From the NCBI RefSeq assembly GCF_004028235.1, contig NZ_CP035037.1:1364001-1428000 (forward strand): a DNA stretch of 64,000 bases, read 5' to 3'. The DNA comes from Leucobacter muris (lineage in GTDB: Bacteria; Actinomycetota; Actinomycetes; Actinomycetales; Microbacteriaceae). Both the position numbers and the translations under genes were made by a program. The notes beneath the pieces were generated by a model that searched no databases, was not told where the DNA came from, and saw only the letters and a list, made by a program, of their open reading frames with translations. This document shows, one piece after another, positions 54,718 to 64,000 of the stretch (position 1 is its first letter; each line of letters begins with the position of its first letter).

Positions 54718-56834
54718 TCACCCCACGCTGGCGAGTGCGAACGGGAGCACGGCCGGCGCACCCGCCGCGCGCAGGGCCCGCGCCGCGACGGTCACGGTCC
54801 AGCGGCTGTCGACCAGGTCGTCGACGAGCAGGATGGGGCCGGGCGCCTGCGCCAGGGTCTCGGCGAGCTGCGGGCCGACGGCGAAGCGACCCCACACCGA
54901 CGCCAGCCTGAAGGCGCTGTTACCGCCCGGGCCGGCGACCGGAACGCCCGGGTCGACGTCGAGGGAGCCGAGCAGCGGGAGGCGCCCGCGCTGCGCGATC
55001 GCCGCAGCCGTGCTGCCGACGAGCTGCGGCCGAGTGAGCGAGGGCATCGCGACGACACCCACGGGACGCGTCTCCCAGGGCCAGTCGCGCAGGGTGGCGA
55101 TCACCCCCTCCAGCAGCCGGTCTTCGATGGCGCGATCCGCGGCTCCGGCCGCGAAGACCTGCCGCAGCGGCCCGCCCCAGCCGAGGTCGGTGAGGCGGGC
55201 GATGGCCCGCCCCGTCTCGGGACGCTCAGCCTCGGGAATGCGGCCCTTCACCGGAAGCCCGCGGCGATCCGCGCCGGTCGGCCACATGCCGCGCGGCTCG
55301 ATCGGCACGCCCACGCGTTCCAGCTGGCCCGAGGCGCGCTCGGCCGCCTGCGCCGGCACCTCCGAGGGATACCAGGCCCCCGCGCAGACGTCGCAGCGAC
55401 CGCAGGGCGCCGCGCTCGGGTCGTCGAGATCGTGCTGCAGCATCTCCATGCGGCACCGCTCGCCGCGTTCGTACTCGAGCATCGAGCGCTGCTCGGCGAT
55501 TCTCGCCGAGGCGATGCGCGCGTAGCGCTCGGCGTCGTAGCTCCACGGCGCGCCCGTGGAGACCCACCCGCCTGAGACCCGGGTTACCGCGCCGTCGACG
55601 TCGAGCACCTTGAGCAGCAGCTCGAGCGGGCTGCGCCGGATGTCGACGCGCGCCTCGAGCGCTGGCGTCGAGAGGGGGGGGCGGAGCCGGGCGCCCCGAG
55701 GGCGGCCAGCACGGCCGCCGCCCGATCGGGGTCGGGCATCGACGCGGTGGCGAAGTACCGCCAGATCGCCTCGTCCTCGGAGCCGGGCAGCAGCAGTACG
55801 TCGGCGTTCGCCGCGCCGCGGCCCGCGCGGCCGACCTGCTGGTAGTAGGCGACGGGCGACGAGGGCGCCCCGAGGTGCACGACGAAGCCCAGATCGGGTT
55901 TGTCGAAGCCCATGCCGAGGGCGCTCGTGGCGACGAGCGCCTTCACCCCGTTCGCCTTGAGCGCGGCCTCGAGCCGTTCCCGCTCTTCGGGGTCGGTGCG
56001 CCCCGTGTAGGCGGCGACCTCGTACCCGGCGTCGCGCAGCAGCAGCGCGGTGTCTTCGGCGGCCGAGACCGTGAGCGCGTAGACGATGCCGCTGCCGGGC
56101 AGGTCGCCCAGGTGGGCGACGAGCCACGCCAGTCGCTCGCGGGGAGTCGGCAGCGACAGGCAGCCGAGCCGCAGCGAGTCGCGGGCCAGCGAGCCGCGCA
56201 GGGTCAGCACGTCGTGCCCCAGCTGGTCGACCACGTCGTCGACCACGCGGGCGTTGGCGGTGGCCGTGGTGGCGAGCACGGGCACGTCGCGGTCGAGCCC
56301 GGCGAGGAGCGCGGCGATGCGGCGGTAGTCGGGCCGGAAGTCGTGCCCCCAATCGGAGATGCAGTGGGCCTCGTCGATCACGAGCAGGCCCATGCGGTCG
56401 AGCAGCCCCGGCAGCTGCTGCTCTCGGAAGCGCGGATTGTTCAGGCGCTCCGGGGAGACCAGCAGCACGTCGATCTCGTCGGCCGCGAGCCGGGCCTCGA
56501 TCCGATCCCACTCGTCTGCGGTGGCGGAGTTGATCGCCGCGGCGCGCACGCCCGCCCGCTCGGCCGCGGCGACCTGATCGCGCATCAGGGCGAGCAGCGG
56601 CGAGACGAGCAGCGTGGGCCCCGCGCCCCGTCTGCGCAGCAGCGCGGTCGCCACGAAGTAGACCGCAGACTTGCCCCAGCCGGTGCGCTGCACCACGAGC
56701 GCCCTGCGGCGGTCGGCCACGAGCGCGTGCACCGCCTCGAACTGCCCGTCGTGGAAGTCGGCGTCGGACCGCCCGGTGAGCCGGATCAGCAGTTCGCGGG
56801 CCTCGGTGCGCAGGGTCTCGTGCTGGGGTTCCAT
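54718..56834 (-). pseudogene. recQ: RecQ helicase fused to a ComF-like phosphoribosyltransferase domain, frameshifted
   Basis: The 5' part is a DEAH-box RecQ (Walker A GWGKSAVYF, IDEAHCISDWGHDF, and GMGFDKPDLGFVVH) and the 3' part continues with the RQC-like region and a C-terminal PRTase with ILLVDDLVDSRWTVT. The frames join at a C8 run (coding strand; 55674-55681): nine Cs would read GSAPPLSTPALEARVDIRRS. So one base is missing or the tract is variable. The fusion with a PRTase is seen in actinobacterial RecQ. ATG at 56834. Confidence 0.82.
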
Positions 56835-56842
56835 GCCCCGAT

Positions 56843-56864
56843 GATGTCAGAGACCGCTGACATC
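56843..56864. repeat. Inverted repeat upstream of recQ
   Basis: GATGTCAG and CTGACATC (8-bp arms) lie 6 bp apart, nine bases upstream of the recQ ATG, so a regulator there could block expression. It does not match the actinobacterial LexA box (TCGAAC-N4-GTTCGA). Confidence 0.55.
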
Positions 56865-56972
56865 GACCGGTCCCGCACGGCTCGGTCAGAGATCCGGCTC
56901 CGGTGAGGGGAGAATGGGCGGGGCGGTCTCGCCGAGGCCGGATCACGCACCGAGCGCACGCCGAGACACGGC

Positions 56973-57001
56973 TTCGACCTCCGCCGCCGATGTGGCATAA
57001 T
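56973..57001 (+). promoter_or_regulatory. Promoter of rplS
   Basis: TTCGAC and CATAAT are 17 bp apart. It leaves a leader of about 115 nt with a GTGCC/GGCAC hairpin near its start, which could carry autoregulation by L19. Confidence 0.55.
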
Positions 57002-57121
57002 AGTTCCTTGTGCCACGGTGCGGCACTGCCGTGAGGGTCCGCACACGCCGTGAGCCGAACACCCAGTACTTTCACCTTCATTCCGCGTTCCGACTTGCGG
57101 CGGGCGCAGAGAGAGACAATC

Positions 57122-57469
57122 ATGCAGAAGCTCGACCACGTCGACGCCTCGTCGCTCAAGAGCGACATCCCCGAGTTCCGCGCCGGCGACACCGTCAAGG
57201 TGCACGTCAACATCGTCGAGGGCAACCGCTCGCGTGTCCAGGTGTTCCAGGGCGTCGTGATCGCTCGCCACGGCGAGGGTGTGCGTGAGACCTTCACGGT
57301 GCGCAAGATCAGCTTCCAGGTGGGCGTGGAGCGCAAGTTCCCCGTGCACTCGCCCGCGATCCACAAGATCGAGGTCGTGACTCGCGGCGACGTGCGCCGT
57401 GCGAAGCTCTACTACCTGCGCGGCCTCACCGGCAAGAAGGCCAAGATCAAGGAGAAGCGCGACATCTGA
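57122..57469 (+). CDS. rplS: 50S ribosomal protein L19
   Basis: L19 binds 23S rRNA at the 30S-50S interface. The 115-aa sequence has [38 protein letters not shown] and [17 protein letters not shown], all typical. ATG at 57122 with an upstream purine run GAGAGAGAC. It is monocistronic, ended by a strong terminator before lepB. Confidence 0.98.
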   Translation: MQKLDHVDASSLKSDIPEFRAGDTVKVHVNIVEGNRSRVQVFQGVVIARHGEGVRETFTVRKISFQVGVERKFPVHSPAIHKIEVVTRGDVRRAKLYYLRGLTGKKAKIKEKRDI

Positions 57470-57486
57470 GTCGGGCCTTCCTGAGC

Positions 57487-57514
57487 AGAAACCCCCGCTT
57501 CGGCGGGGGTTTCT
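57487..57514 (+). terminator. Terminator after rplS
   Basis: A perfect 12-bp stem (AGAAACCCCCGC with its complement) closes a TTCG tetraloop and is followed by GTTTTC. Confidence 0.9.
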
Positions 57515-57588
57515 GTTTTCCCAGGGCTCGGGTGGCAGGATGGACGGGTGCGGCCGACGGATCGGCGGCACCGGAGAGGGAATGCGAG

Positions 57589-58302
57589 ATGAACGAAGCG
57601 GCTGGGAGGCCTCGGCGGCGCGGGAGCGGGATCCTCGGGTTCATCCGCGACCTGATCGTGATCCTGGTGGTCGCGTTCCTCGTCTCGTTCCTGCTGAAGA
57701 CCTTCCTCGTGCGCAGCTTCTACATCCCGTCCGAGTCGATGGAGCAGACCCTCCAGGTCGACGACCGCATCCTGGTGAACCAGCTGGTGCCCGACGTGGT
57801 CTCGGTGAACCGGGGCGACATCGTGGTCTTCAAGGATCCGGGCGGCTGGCTGCTGCCGCGCGGCACCGAGCCCCCCCAAGGCTTCGAGAAGGTGCTGCAG
57901 GCCGTGGGCCTCGCGGCCGACACGAGCAACGAGTACGTCGTGAAGCGCGTGATCGGGGTCGGCGGCGACCGGGTGCAGTGCTGCGACGCCGACGGCCGGG
58001 TGACCGTGAACGGCGTGCCGCTCGACGAGCCCTACATCGTGATCCCCGACGGCGAGGGCGGCCGCGCCTCGAAGATCGACTTCGACGTCACCGTGCCCGA
58101 GGGGTCGGTCTGGGTGATGGGCGACAACCGCTACCAGAGCAAGGATTCACGCTACAACCAGGATCAGCCCGGCCGAGGCTTCGTGCCCGAGACCGAGATC
58201 GTGGGCCGCGCGTTCGTGCTCAACTGGCCGCTCAACCGCTTCACCTGGCTGGGCACGCCCGAGCACACGTTCACCGGCGTCGAGCAGGCGCGAGAGCAGT
58301 GA
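57589..58302 (+). CDS. lepB: Signal peptidase I
   Basis: LepB cuts signal peptides from secreted proteins at the outer face of the membrane. An N-terminal anchor (LIVILVVAFLVSFLLKTFLV) precedes the nucleophile Ser in PSESMEQTL, the general base Lys in VVKRVIGVGGD and GDNRYQSKDSR. 237 aa. ATG at 57589 with GAGAGG upstream; a GTG-type earlier start is not supported. It overlaps rnhB by four bases. Confidence 0.95.
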   Translation: MNEAAGRPRRRGSGILGFIRDLIVILVVAFLVSFLLKTFLVRSFYIPSESMEQTLQVDDRILVNQLVPDVVSVNRGDIVVFKDPGGWLLPRGTEPPQGFEKVLQAVGLAADTSNEYVVKRVIGVGGDRVQCCDADGRVTVNGVPLDEPYIVIPDGEGGRASKIDFDVTVPEGSVWVMGDNRYQSKDSRYNQDQPGRGFVPETEIVGRAFVLNWPLNRFTWLGTPEHTFTGVEQAREQ

Positions 58303-59099
58303 GCCGGGACTCCGCGGACGCGCTGGCGCTCGCTCCGGATCGGGCTCTCGTGGAACCCGCCGGTTCGCGTGGGGCCGTCGCGCAGCAGGCTGAGGTCGGC
58401 GCGGGCGCCCCTCGGCGGGCCGAGACGCAGGCGCAGGCGCAGGCGCGAGCCGCGGCGCCGCCGAAGGATCCCACCCTCGACGTCGAACTCGGCTGCTTCG
58501 ACGAGGGCTTCGACCTCGTGATCGGCGTCGACGAGGTGGGGCGGGGCGCCGTAGCGGGCCCGGTCGCGGTCGGCGTGCACGCCGTGGTCCGCGGCACGTG
58601 CGAGTTCCCGGAGGGGCTGCGCGACTCCAAGCTGCTGAGCGAGAAGCGGCGAGAGGCGATGGCGCCGCTCGTGCGCGGCTGGGGCGCGGGCGCGGTGGGC
58701 TTCGCGAGCGCCGAGGAGATCGACGAGCACGGCATCGGCGCGATGCTCGGCGAGGCGGGCCGGCGTGCGCTGCTCGAGCTGCACGCGGCGGGCGTGGCGG
58801 TGGAGCGGGCGCTGATCCTGCTCGACGGATCGCACGACTGGCTCACGCCCGCGCTCCGCTCGCCGCTGCGCGTGCGCACCCGGGTGGGCGCGGATCGCAG
58901 CTGCGCCTCGGTCGCGGCCGCCTCCGTGCGCGCGAAGGTCGAGCGCGACGCGCTGATGCGCGAGGCGCACGAGGCGCATCCCGAGTACGGCTGGTCGTCG
59001 AACAAGGGCTACGGATCCCGGGCGCACTACGAGGGGATCACCGCCCGCGGCCTCACCGAGCTGCACCGGCACACCTGGATCACACGGCCCCGCGCGTAG
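58299..59099 (+). CDS. rnhB: Ribonuclease HII
   Basis: RnhB cuts the RNA strand of RNA-DNA hybrids and single ribonucleotides in DNA. The metal-site motif DEVGRGAVAGPV, DSKLLSEKRR and SVAAASVRAKVERD are present. The first 75 residues are a variable tail rich in A, Q and R, caused partly by a GCAGGC repeat (58427 onward), so the true start may be internal. The GTG at 58299 overlaps the lepB stop (GTGA). Confidence 0.93.
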   Translation: MSRDSADALALAPDRALVEPAGSRGAVAQQAEVGAGAPRRAETQAQAQARAAAPPKDPTLDVELGCFDEGFDLVIGVDEVGRGAVAGPVAVGVHAVVRGTCEFPEGLRDSKLLSEKRREAMAPLVRGWGAGAVGFASAEEIDEHGIGAMLGEAGRRALLELHAAGVAVERALILLDGSHDWLTPALRSPLRVRTRVGADRSCASVAAASVRAKVERDALMREAHEAHPEYGWSSNKGYGSRAHYEGITARGLTELHRHTWITRPRA

Positions 59100-59143
59100 C
59101 CGAGCCGCTGCGGGGCGCTCGGCGGAGGGTCGGGACGGGACGA

Positions 59144-59149
59144 TAAGCT
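59144..59149 (+). promoter_or_regulatory. -10 element of a leaderless murI transcript
   Basis: TAAGCT, six bases before the GTG at 59156. Confidence 0.5.
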
Positions 59150-59155
59150 GGTGCG

Positions 59156-59995
59156 GTGAGCAACCGCGATATTTCGCCCGATGCGCCGATCGGGGTGTTC
59201 GACTCGGGAGTCGGCGGCCTGACGGTGGCCCGGGCGATCCGGGATCAGCTGCCGCACGAGTCGATGATCTACGTGGGCGACACGCTGCGCACGCCGTACG
59301 GGCCGCGCCCCATCGCCGAGGTGCGCCGCTTCGCGCTCGAGATCCTCGACGGCCTCGTCGCGCAGGGCGTGAAGATGCTGGTGATCGCCTGCAACACCGC
59401 ATCGGCGGCCGTGCTGCGCGACGCGCGCGAGCGCTACGACGTGCCCGTGGTCGAGGTCATCGGCCCGACCGTGCGCAGCGCCGCCGCGATCACCCGCAAC
59501 GGTCGGGTCGGCCTGATCGGCACGCAGGGCACCATCCAGTCGCGCGCCTACGACGACCTCTTCTCCATGCGGCCCGAGATCGCGCTCACCGCGGCCGCCT
59601 GCCCGCGTTTCGTCGAGCTCGTCGAGGCCGGCCTCACGAGCGGACCCGAGGTGCACGCGATCGCCGAGCAGTACCTCGCCCCGCTCGTCGCCCAGCGCAT
59701 CGACACGCTCGTGCTGGGCTGCACCCACTACCCGTTCCTGCGCGGGGCGCTGGCCCGCGTCGTCGGACCCGACGTGGCGCTCGTGTCGAGCGACATCGAG
59801 ACCGCGAACGAGGTGTTCCGGGTGCTGACCGAGCAGGAGCTGCTGCGGCCGCCGGCCGCGGGCGATCCGATGCTGCGCTACGAGGCGACGGGCGATGACA
59901 CCCGCGGCTTCGTCGACCTCGCGCGACGCATGCTCGGGATCGGCATCGACGCCGTCGACCGCCTCGAGACCGGCGCGATCACACTGCCCGGCTGA
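59156..59995 (+). CDS. murI: Glutamate racemase
   Basis: MurI makes D-glutamate for peptidoglycan. The catalytic residues are in [10 protein letters not shown] (Asp), ACNTASA (Cys) and GCTHYP (Cys and His). 279 aa. GTG start with the leaderless TAAGCT box. It heads a + strand run murI, rph, rdgB. Confidence 0.95.
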   Translation: MSNRDISPDAPIGVFDSGVGGLTVARAIRDQLPHESMIYVGDTLRTPYGPRPIAEVRRFALEILDGLVAQGVKMLVIACNTASAAVLRDARERYDVPVVEVIGPTVRSAAAITRNGRVGLIGTQGTIQSRAYDDLFSMRPEIALTAAACPRFVELVEAGLTSGPEVHAIAEQYLAPLVAQRIDTLVLGCTHYPFLRGALARVVGPDVALVSSDIETANEVFRVLTEQELLRPPAAGDPMLRYEATGDDTRGFVDLARRMLGIGIDAVDRLETGAITLPG

Positions 59996-60098
59996 CCCGC
60001 GCGCCGATCCCGATGAGTGTCGGCGGCTGCCGGTAGCGTGCTGGCAGAGCCGAACCGAGGCGATGTCCCCGACCCGACCCCCGACCGAAAGAGAGAAC

Positions 60099-60839
60099 AT
60101 GAGTGATGAGACCCGCGCCGATGGGCGCACCCCGCAGCAGCTGCGCCCGGTGACGATCGAGCGGGGCTGGAGCTCGCAGGCCGAGGGCAGCGCGCTGATC
60201 TCCTTCGGCGGCACGCGGGTGCTCTGCACCGCCTCGTTCACCCCCGGCGTGCCGCGCTGGCTGGCTGGGCGGGGCACCGGCTGGGTCACGGCCGAGTACT
60301 CGATGCTGCCGCGCTCCACCAACGAGCGCATGCAGCGCGAGTCGGTGCGCGGCAAGATCGGCGGTCGCACGCACGAGATCTCGCGGCTGATCGGCCGCAG
60401 CCTGCGCGCCGTGATCGACACGAAGGCGCTGGGCGAGAACACGATCGTGATCGACTGCGACGTGCTGCAGGCCGACGGCGGCACCCGCACGGCGTCGATC
60501 ACCGGCGCCTACGTGGCGCTGGCCGACGCCATCGAGTGGGCCCGGTCCGAGGGCCATATCGCCCGCAAGGCCCAGCCGCTGCGCGACAGCGTCGCCGCGG
60601 TGTCGGTCGGCATCGTCGGCACGACGCCGATGACCGACCTGGCCTACGTCGAAGATTCGAGTGCAGAGACCGACATGAACGTCGTGGTGACCGGATCCGG
60701 CGACTTCGTCGAGGTGCAGGGCACCGCCGAGGGCGTGCCGTTCAACCGCGCCGAGCTCGACGGGCTGCTCGATCTCGCGCTGACGAGCGCCTCCGAGCTC
60801 GCCGAGATCCAGCGCTCGGTGCTGGCCGAGGGGCGATAA
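60099..60839 (+). CDS. rph: Ribonuclease PH
   Basis: Rph trims tRNA 3' ends by phosphorolysis. It has [50 protein letters not shown] and [17 protein letters not shown]. 246 aa; ATG at 60099 with GAAAGAGAG upstream. The 103-nt gap after murI has only a small CTGCCGGTAGCGTGCTGGCAG hairpin-like motif. Confidence 0.97.
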   Translation: MSDETRADGRTPQQLRPVTIERGWSSQAEGSALISFGGTRVLCTASFTPGVPRWLAGRGTGWVTAEYSMLPRSTNERMQRESVRGKIGGRTHEISRLIGRSLRAVIDTKALGENTIVIDCDVLQADGGTRTASITGAYVALADAIEWARSEGHIARKAQPLRDSVAAVSVGIVGTTPMTDLAYVEDSSAETDMNVVVTGSGDFVEVQGTAEGVPFNRAELDGLLDLALTSASELAEIQRSVLAEGR

Positions 60840-60841
60840 CC

Positions 60842-61483
60842 GTGACCCGGCTGGTACTCGCCTCCCACAACGCCCACAAGCTCGAGGAGCTGCGGCGCAT
60901 CCTCGGCCCGCTGATCCCCGGCATCGAGCTCGTCGGCTACAACGGCCCCGAGCCGGTCGAGAACGGGCTCAGCTTCGAGGAGAACGCCCTCATCAAGGCG
61001 CGCGCTGCCGCGGCCCACACCGGGCTTCCGGCCATCGCCGACGACTCCGGCATCGCGGTCGACGTGCTCGGCGGCTGCCCGGGCATCTTCTCGGCGCGCT
61101 GGGGCGGCCCGTCGCGCAGCGACACCGCCAATGTCGATCTGCTGCTTTGGCAGCTCACCGACGTCGCCGACGAGCATCGGGCGGCGAGCTTCGTGTGCGC
61201 GGCCGCTCTCGTCGTGCCTCCCGGTGAGGGCGCCGATCTTACGGGCGGGCCCGGAGCGGGCGAGGTCTGCGAGCTGGGCGTCTGGCCCGGCCGCGTGCTG
61301 CGGCAGCCGGCGGGAGAGCACGGCTTCGGCTACGATCCCGTCTTCCAGCCGCAGGGCGAGCAGCGCTCGGCCGCCGAGCTGACCGGGGCCGAGAAAGACC
61401 TGCTCTCGCACCGCACCCGCGCGTTCTCCGCGCTGGCCCCCTCGATCCGCTCCCAGCTGGGCGGCGAACACCTTCCGAGCTGA
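60842..61483 (+). CDS. rdgB: XTP/dITP diphosphatase (RdgB/HAM1)
   Basis: This sanitises non-canonical purine nucleotides. The start TRLVLASHNAHKLEELRRIL, SFEENALIKARAAA, IADDSGIAVD and GFGYDPVF are the family motifs. 213 aa; GTG at 60842, two bases after the rph stop, so coupled to rph as in many bacteria. A 15-residue insert (VVPPGEGADLTGGPG) is longer than in most homologues. Confidence 0.96.
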   Translation: MTRLVLASHNAHKLEELRRILGPLIPGIELVGYNGPEPVENGLSFEENALIKARAAAAHTGLPAIADDSGIAVDVLGGCPGIFSARWGGPSRSDTANVDLLLWQLTDVADEHRAASFVCAAALVVPPGEGADLTGGPGAGEVCELGVWPGRVLRQPAGEHGFGYDPVFQPQGEQRSAAELTGAEKDLLSHRTRAFSALAPSIRSQLGGEHLPS

Positions 61484-61504
61484 ACCCGACGAGGAGAACG
61501 CGAC

Positions 61505-64000
61505 ATGACCGAACCCCAGGGCGGCCTCGTGCGGCCGAACGTGTCCGAGGTCGACGCGGCGGCCATCGCGCGCGAGTGCTTCGGCATCGAGGCCGAGGCG
61601 CACGAGCTCGGCAGCAACCAGGACCGCAACTTCGTGCTGCTCGAGGCCGACGGCGGTCGCAGCGTGCTGCGCGTCGACAACCCGGTCTTCGGCGACGCCG
61701 AGCGCGACGCCCAGCATGCGGCGCTCGATGCGTACCGCGCCGCCGGCGTGCCGGTCGCCTCGGTGCTGCCCGGCCTCGACGGCTCCCTCACGCAGCGCTG
61801 GCGCGGCTTCGCGGTTCGGCGCAGCGAGTTCGCGGAAGGCGAGCCGCTCGTCGACGCGGGCTACCTCGCCCCCGTGGTGCTCGAGGAGTTCGGCGCGCTC
61901 GCGGCGGCCTCGGTGAACGCGCTCGAGGGCCTATCCCACCCGGGCCTCGCCCGCGACCACATGTGGATCATGGGCGTCGCGCACGAGCAGACCGCGGGGC
62001 TCGGTCACTCGAACGCCGACGAGGAGCTGCGGCAGCGCGTGCTCGCGGCGGCCGAGGCGGCGCAGCGGCAGCTCGACCTCGTGAGCGCGGCGCTGCCGAC
62101 GCAGGCGATCCACGGCGACCTCACCGACGACAACGTGACGGGTCGTCGCGGCGATGATCGCCGCCTGCACCCGCACGTGGTGCTCGACCTCGGCGATCTC
62201 GCCTACGGCTGGCGCGTCTCCGAGCTCGCCGTCACGGCGAGCTCGATGCTGCACCACGACCCCGAGCGGCCCCTGCGGGTGCTCGACACGATCGCGGCGT
62301 TCCACCGCGCCGCGCCGCTCTCCAACGCCGAGGCGCGCGCCGTCTGGCCGCTGATCGTGCTGCGCGCGGCCGTGCTCGTCGCGAGCGGCTGGCGCCAGCT
62401 CGAGATCGACGGCGGCAACGACTATGCCCGCGAGCGCATCGCGGGGGAGCAGGCGATCTTCGACGCCGCGACCGCGCTGCCGCTCGCGGAGGCGACCGAG
62501 CAGGTGCTCGCGCGCCTCGGCATGCAGGGCGTCCCCCACGGGCAGGGGCTGCGCCTCGTCGCCGCGCCGAGCATTCCTCGCCGTGCGGGCGTCGACGGGC
62601 CGGGCGGTCCCGGCCAGCGCCCGCTCGGCGCGCTGCTGGCGGGCCTCACCGGCGGGGTCGCCATGGTCGACCCGGGCGTCGAGAGCGAGGCGCTCGACGC
62701 CGGCACGTGGCTCGAACGAGACGTCGCGGAGCGTCGTCTGGTCGATGCCGCGTTGCGCGACGGCGCCGCAGTCGCAGTGCTGCCGTACGGCGTCTACCGG
62801 CTCACGCGCACGGCGATCGACTCCGTCGACGCGGCCGAGACCTGGCCCATCGGCACCGAGCTGTGGGTGGGCGGCGGAGGCGCGCTCGACGTGCTCGCGC
62901 CCCTCTCGGGCAGTGTCGCGGCGGCGACGGAGCGCGGCGTGCTGCTCGAACTGCAGAACGGCTGGTTCCTCTCGATCGACGGTGTCCCGGCGCAGGTGGA
63001 GGTCGGCGCCGACGTTCGTGCGGCAGACCCGATCGTACGCCTCGCGGCGTCCTCGGATCCCCGTCCTCTCACGGTGACGGTGTGCCGCGGCGACGCGCTC
63101 GACGGAGCCGAGCCGCCCATCCTCTCGGTCGAGGTTCCGCAGCAGGGGCGAGCGCAACTCGTCGCCCCCGAGCGCGTGCCGGCGTGGGCGCGCTTCACGC
63201 ACGACCCGGCGTCGATCCTCGGCCTCGACTCGCTCGTGCAGCGCGACGAGTCCGCCGACGAGCAGACGAGGCGCGAGCAGATCTTCGCGAGCGCGCAGGA
63301 GCGCTACTACGCGAGCCCCATGCAGATCGAGCGCGGCTGGCGCCACCACCTCGTCGACACCACGGGGCGAGCCTACGTCGACATGGTCAACAACGTGACC
63401 GGCCTCGGGCACGGGCATCCGGGCGTCGCCGACGCGGTGAACCGGCAGATCCGCATCCTGAACACCAACTCCCGCTTCCTCTACCGCGAGCTGGCCGAGT
63501 ACAGCGAGCGCCTCCTCGCCCTGCTCCCCGAAGGCTCGGATCTCGACACGGTGCTGCTCGTGAACTCGGGTTCCGAAGCGGTCGACCTCGCGCTTCGGCT
63601 CGCTCAGGCCGCCACGGGCCGCAAGACGGTCGTCGCGCTGCGCGAGGCGTACCACGGCTGGACCATGGCCTCAGACGCCGTCACCACGAGCGCCTACGAC
63701 AACCCGTACGCCCTCGAGAACCGCCCCGACTGGATCCACGTGGCTGACGTGCCCAACCGGTTCCGGGGCACCTACCGCGGCGAGGCGGGCGACACGAGCG
63801 TCGGGGCCCGCTACGCCGCCGACCTCGGGGGCGACCTCGACGCCCTCGCGGCGTCGGGGCGACACATCGCCGGTTTCATCTGCGAATCGGTGCTCGGCAA
63901 CGCGGGCGGCGTGCTGCTGCCCGACGGCTACCTCGCCGAGGTCTACGACCGGGTTCGCGTCGCGGGCGGTCTGTGCATCGCAGACGAGGTGCAGGTCGGG
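61505..64000 (+). CDS. APH-like kinase / M23-like / class III aminotransferase fusion, 3' end missing
   Basis: The frame stays open for at least 832 codons to the window edge. Residues 1-330 are an aminoglycoside-phosphotransferase-like kinase with IHGDLTDDNV (HGDxxxxN, near residue 203) and VVLDLGDLAYGW. A middle part (about 450-550) has a VLAPLSGSV segment like M23/biotinyl-lipoyl folds. From about residue 600 it is a class III aminotransferase: NSGSEAVDLALRLA, AYHGWTMASD and the cofactor Asp in CIADEVQVG; the lysine lies beyond the edge. Such three-part enzymes are related to hydroxylysine kinase and phospho-lyase pairs, so an amine-alcohol catabolism role is plausible. ATG with GAGGAG upstream. 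Confidence 0.85.
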   Translation, partial: MTEPQGGLVRPNVSEVDAAAIARECFGIEAEAHELGSNQDRNFVLLEADGGRSVLRVDNPVFGDAERDAQHAALDAYRAAGVPVASVLPGLDGSLTQRWRGFAVRRSEFAEGEPLVDAGYLAPVVLEEFGALAAASVNALEGLSHPGLARDHMWIMGVAHEQTAGLGHSNADEELRQRVLAAAEAAQRQLDLVSAALPTQAIHGDLTDDNVTGRRGDDRRLHPHVVLDLGDLAYGWRVSELAVTASSMLHHDPERPLRVLDTIAAFHRAAPLSNAEARAVWPLIVLRAAVLVASGWRQLEIDGGNDYARERIAGEQAIFDAATALPLAEATEQVLARLGMQGVPHGQGLRLVAAPSIPRRAGVDGPGGPGQRPLGALLAGLTGGVAMVDPGVESEALDAGTWLERDVAERRLVDAALRDGAAVAVLPYGVYRLTRTAIDSVDAAETWPIGTELWVGGGGALDVLAPLSGSVAAATERGVLLELQNGWFLSIDGVPAQVEVGADVRAADPIVRLAASSDPRPLTVTVCRGDALDGAEPPILSVEVPQQGRAQLVAPERVPAWARFTHDPASILGLDSLVQRDESADEQTRREQIFASAQERYYASPMQIERGWRHHLVDTTGRAYVDMVNNVTGLGHGHPGVADAVNRQIRILNTNSRFLYRELAEYSERLLALLPEGSDLDTVLLVNSGSEAVDLALRLAQAATGRKTVVALREAYHGWTMASDAVTTSAYDNPYALENRPDWIHVADVPNRFRGTYRGEAGDTSVGARYAADLGGDLDALAASGRHIAGFICESVLGNAGGVLLPDGYLAEVYDRVRVAGGLCIADEVQVG

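Noticed and set aside
58299..58520. N-terminal tail of RnhB as a separate small gene or targeting sequence
   Set aside because: It is in frame with the enzyme, is compositionally biased by a GCAGGC repeat and has no hydrophobic or signal-like segment.

Overview
The window is a contiguous stretch of a high-GC actinobacterial chromosome. A Microbacteriaceae member, possibly Leucobacter or a close relative, is my best guess. This is inferred from the gene content: a mycothiol-type nitroreductase, an ActA-like set of clpS/DUF2017/metallopeptidase genes, a long LigA with an actinobacterial insert, a RecQ fused to a phosphoribosyltransferase, and many starts that look leaderless (a TANNNT hexamer 6-7 nt before ATG/GTG). 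No 16S rRNA or species marker is present.

Layout. 0-9 kb is housekeeping on the + strand: a cysteine desulfurase (cut by the window edge), mnmA, ligA, tag and gatCAB. 9-10.7 kb has two small redox genes. 10.8-16.2 kb is a glycerol locus (glpD-glpF-glpK on the minus strand) with a divergent SorC-type regulator and a 14-bp palindrome between them. 16.2-19.2 kb holds dinB, the metallopeptidase/clpS/DUF2017 operon and tRNA-His. 19.4-24.6 kb is an unusual signalling or biosynthetic neighbourhood: an E1-like (ThiF) adenylyltransferase translationally coupled to an autoinducer-synthase-like acyltransferase, a divergent TetR regulator and a membrane GGDEF-EAL protein. 25-31.3 kb has orn, def, an MFS transporter, a PadR/DUF1048/ABC exporter operon bracketed by two related inverted repeats, and an SDR oxidoreductase.

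31.45-37.32 kb is a 5.86-kb integrated element. It splits a tRNA-Arg(TCT) gene: the 3' part lies at the left junction, the 5' part at the right junction, and joining them across a shared 17-nt core restores a canonical 73-nt tRNA. The element carries a small zinc-ribbon-like protein, a tyrosine integrase whose 3' end runs into an IS, an IS256-family copy, a surface-protein gene fragment, an IS3-family copy, a truncated second IS256 copy in inverted orientation, and a divergent pair of small HTH genes sharing an inverted-repeat operator.

37.4-41.4 kb is a gluconate locus (gntP-gntK-gnd with a divergent, frameshifted GntR/FCD regulator). 41.4-54.6 kb contains DNA repair glycosylases, a TetR-controlled Hsp31-like/NAD-binding gene pair, a truncated haemoglobin with MscS and PepN, a mycothiol nitroreductase, a large LuxR-type ATPase regulator overlapping an MFS gene, rpiB and nei. 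54.7-64 kb has recQ (frameshifted at a C8 tract), rplS, lepB, rnhB, murI, rph, rdgB and the start of a three-domain kinase/M23-like/class III aminotransferase gene that continues past the window.

Three genes (GGDEF-EAL, gntR, recQ) each need one frame change at a G/C run to be full length. Either the assembly has indel errors at such runs or these genes are really broken or phase-variable; the sequence alone cannot decide.
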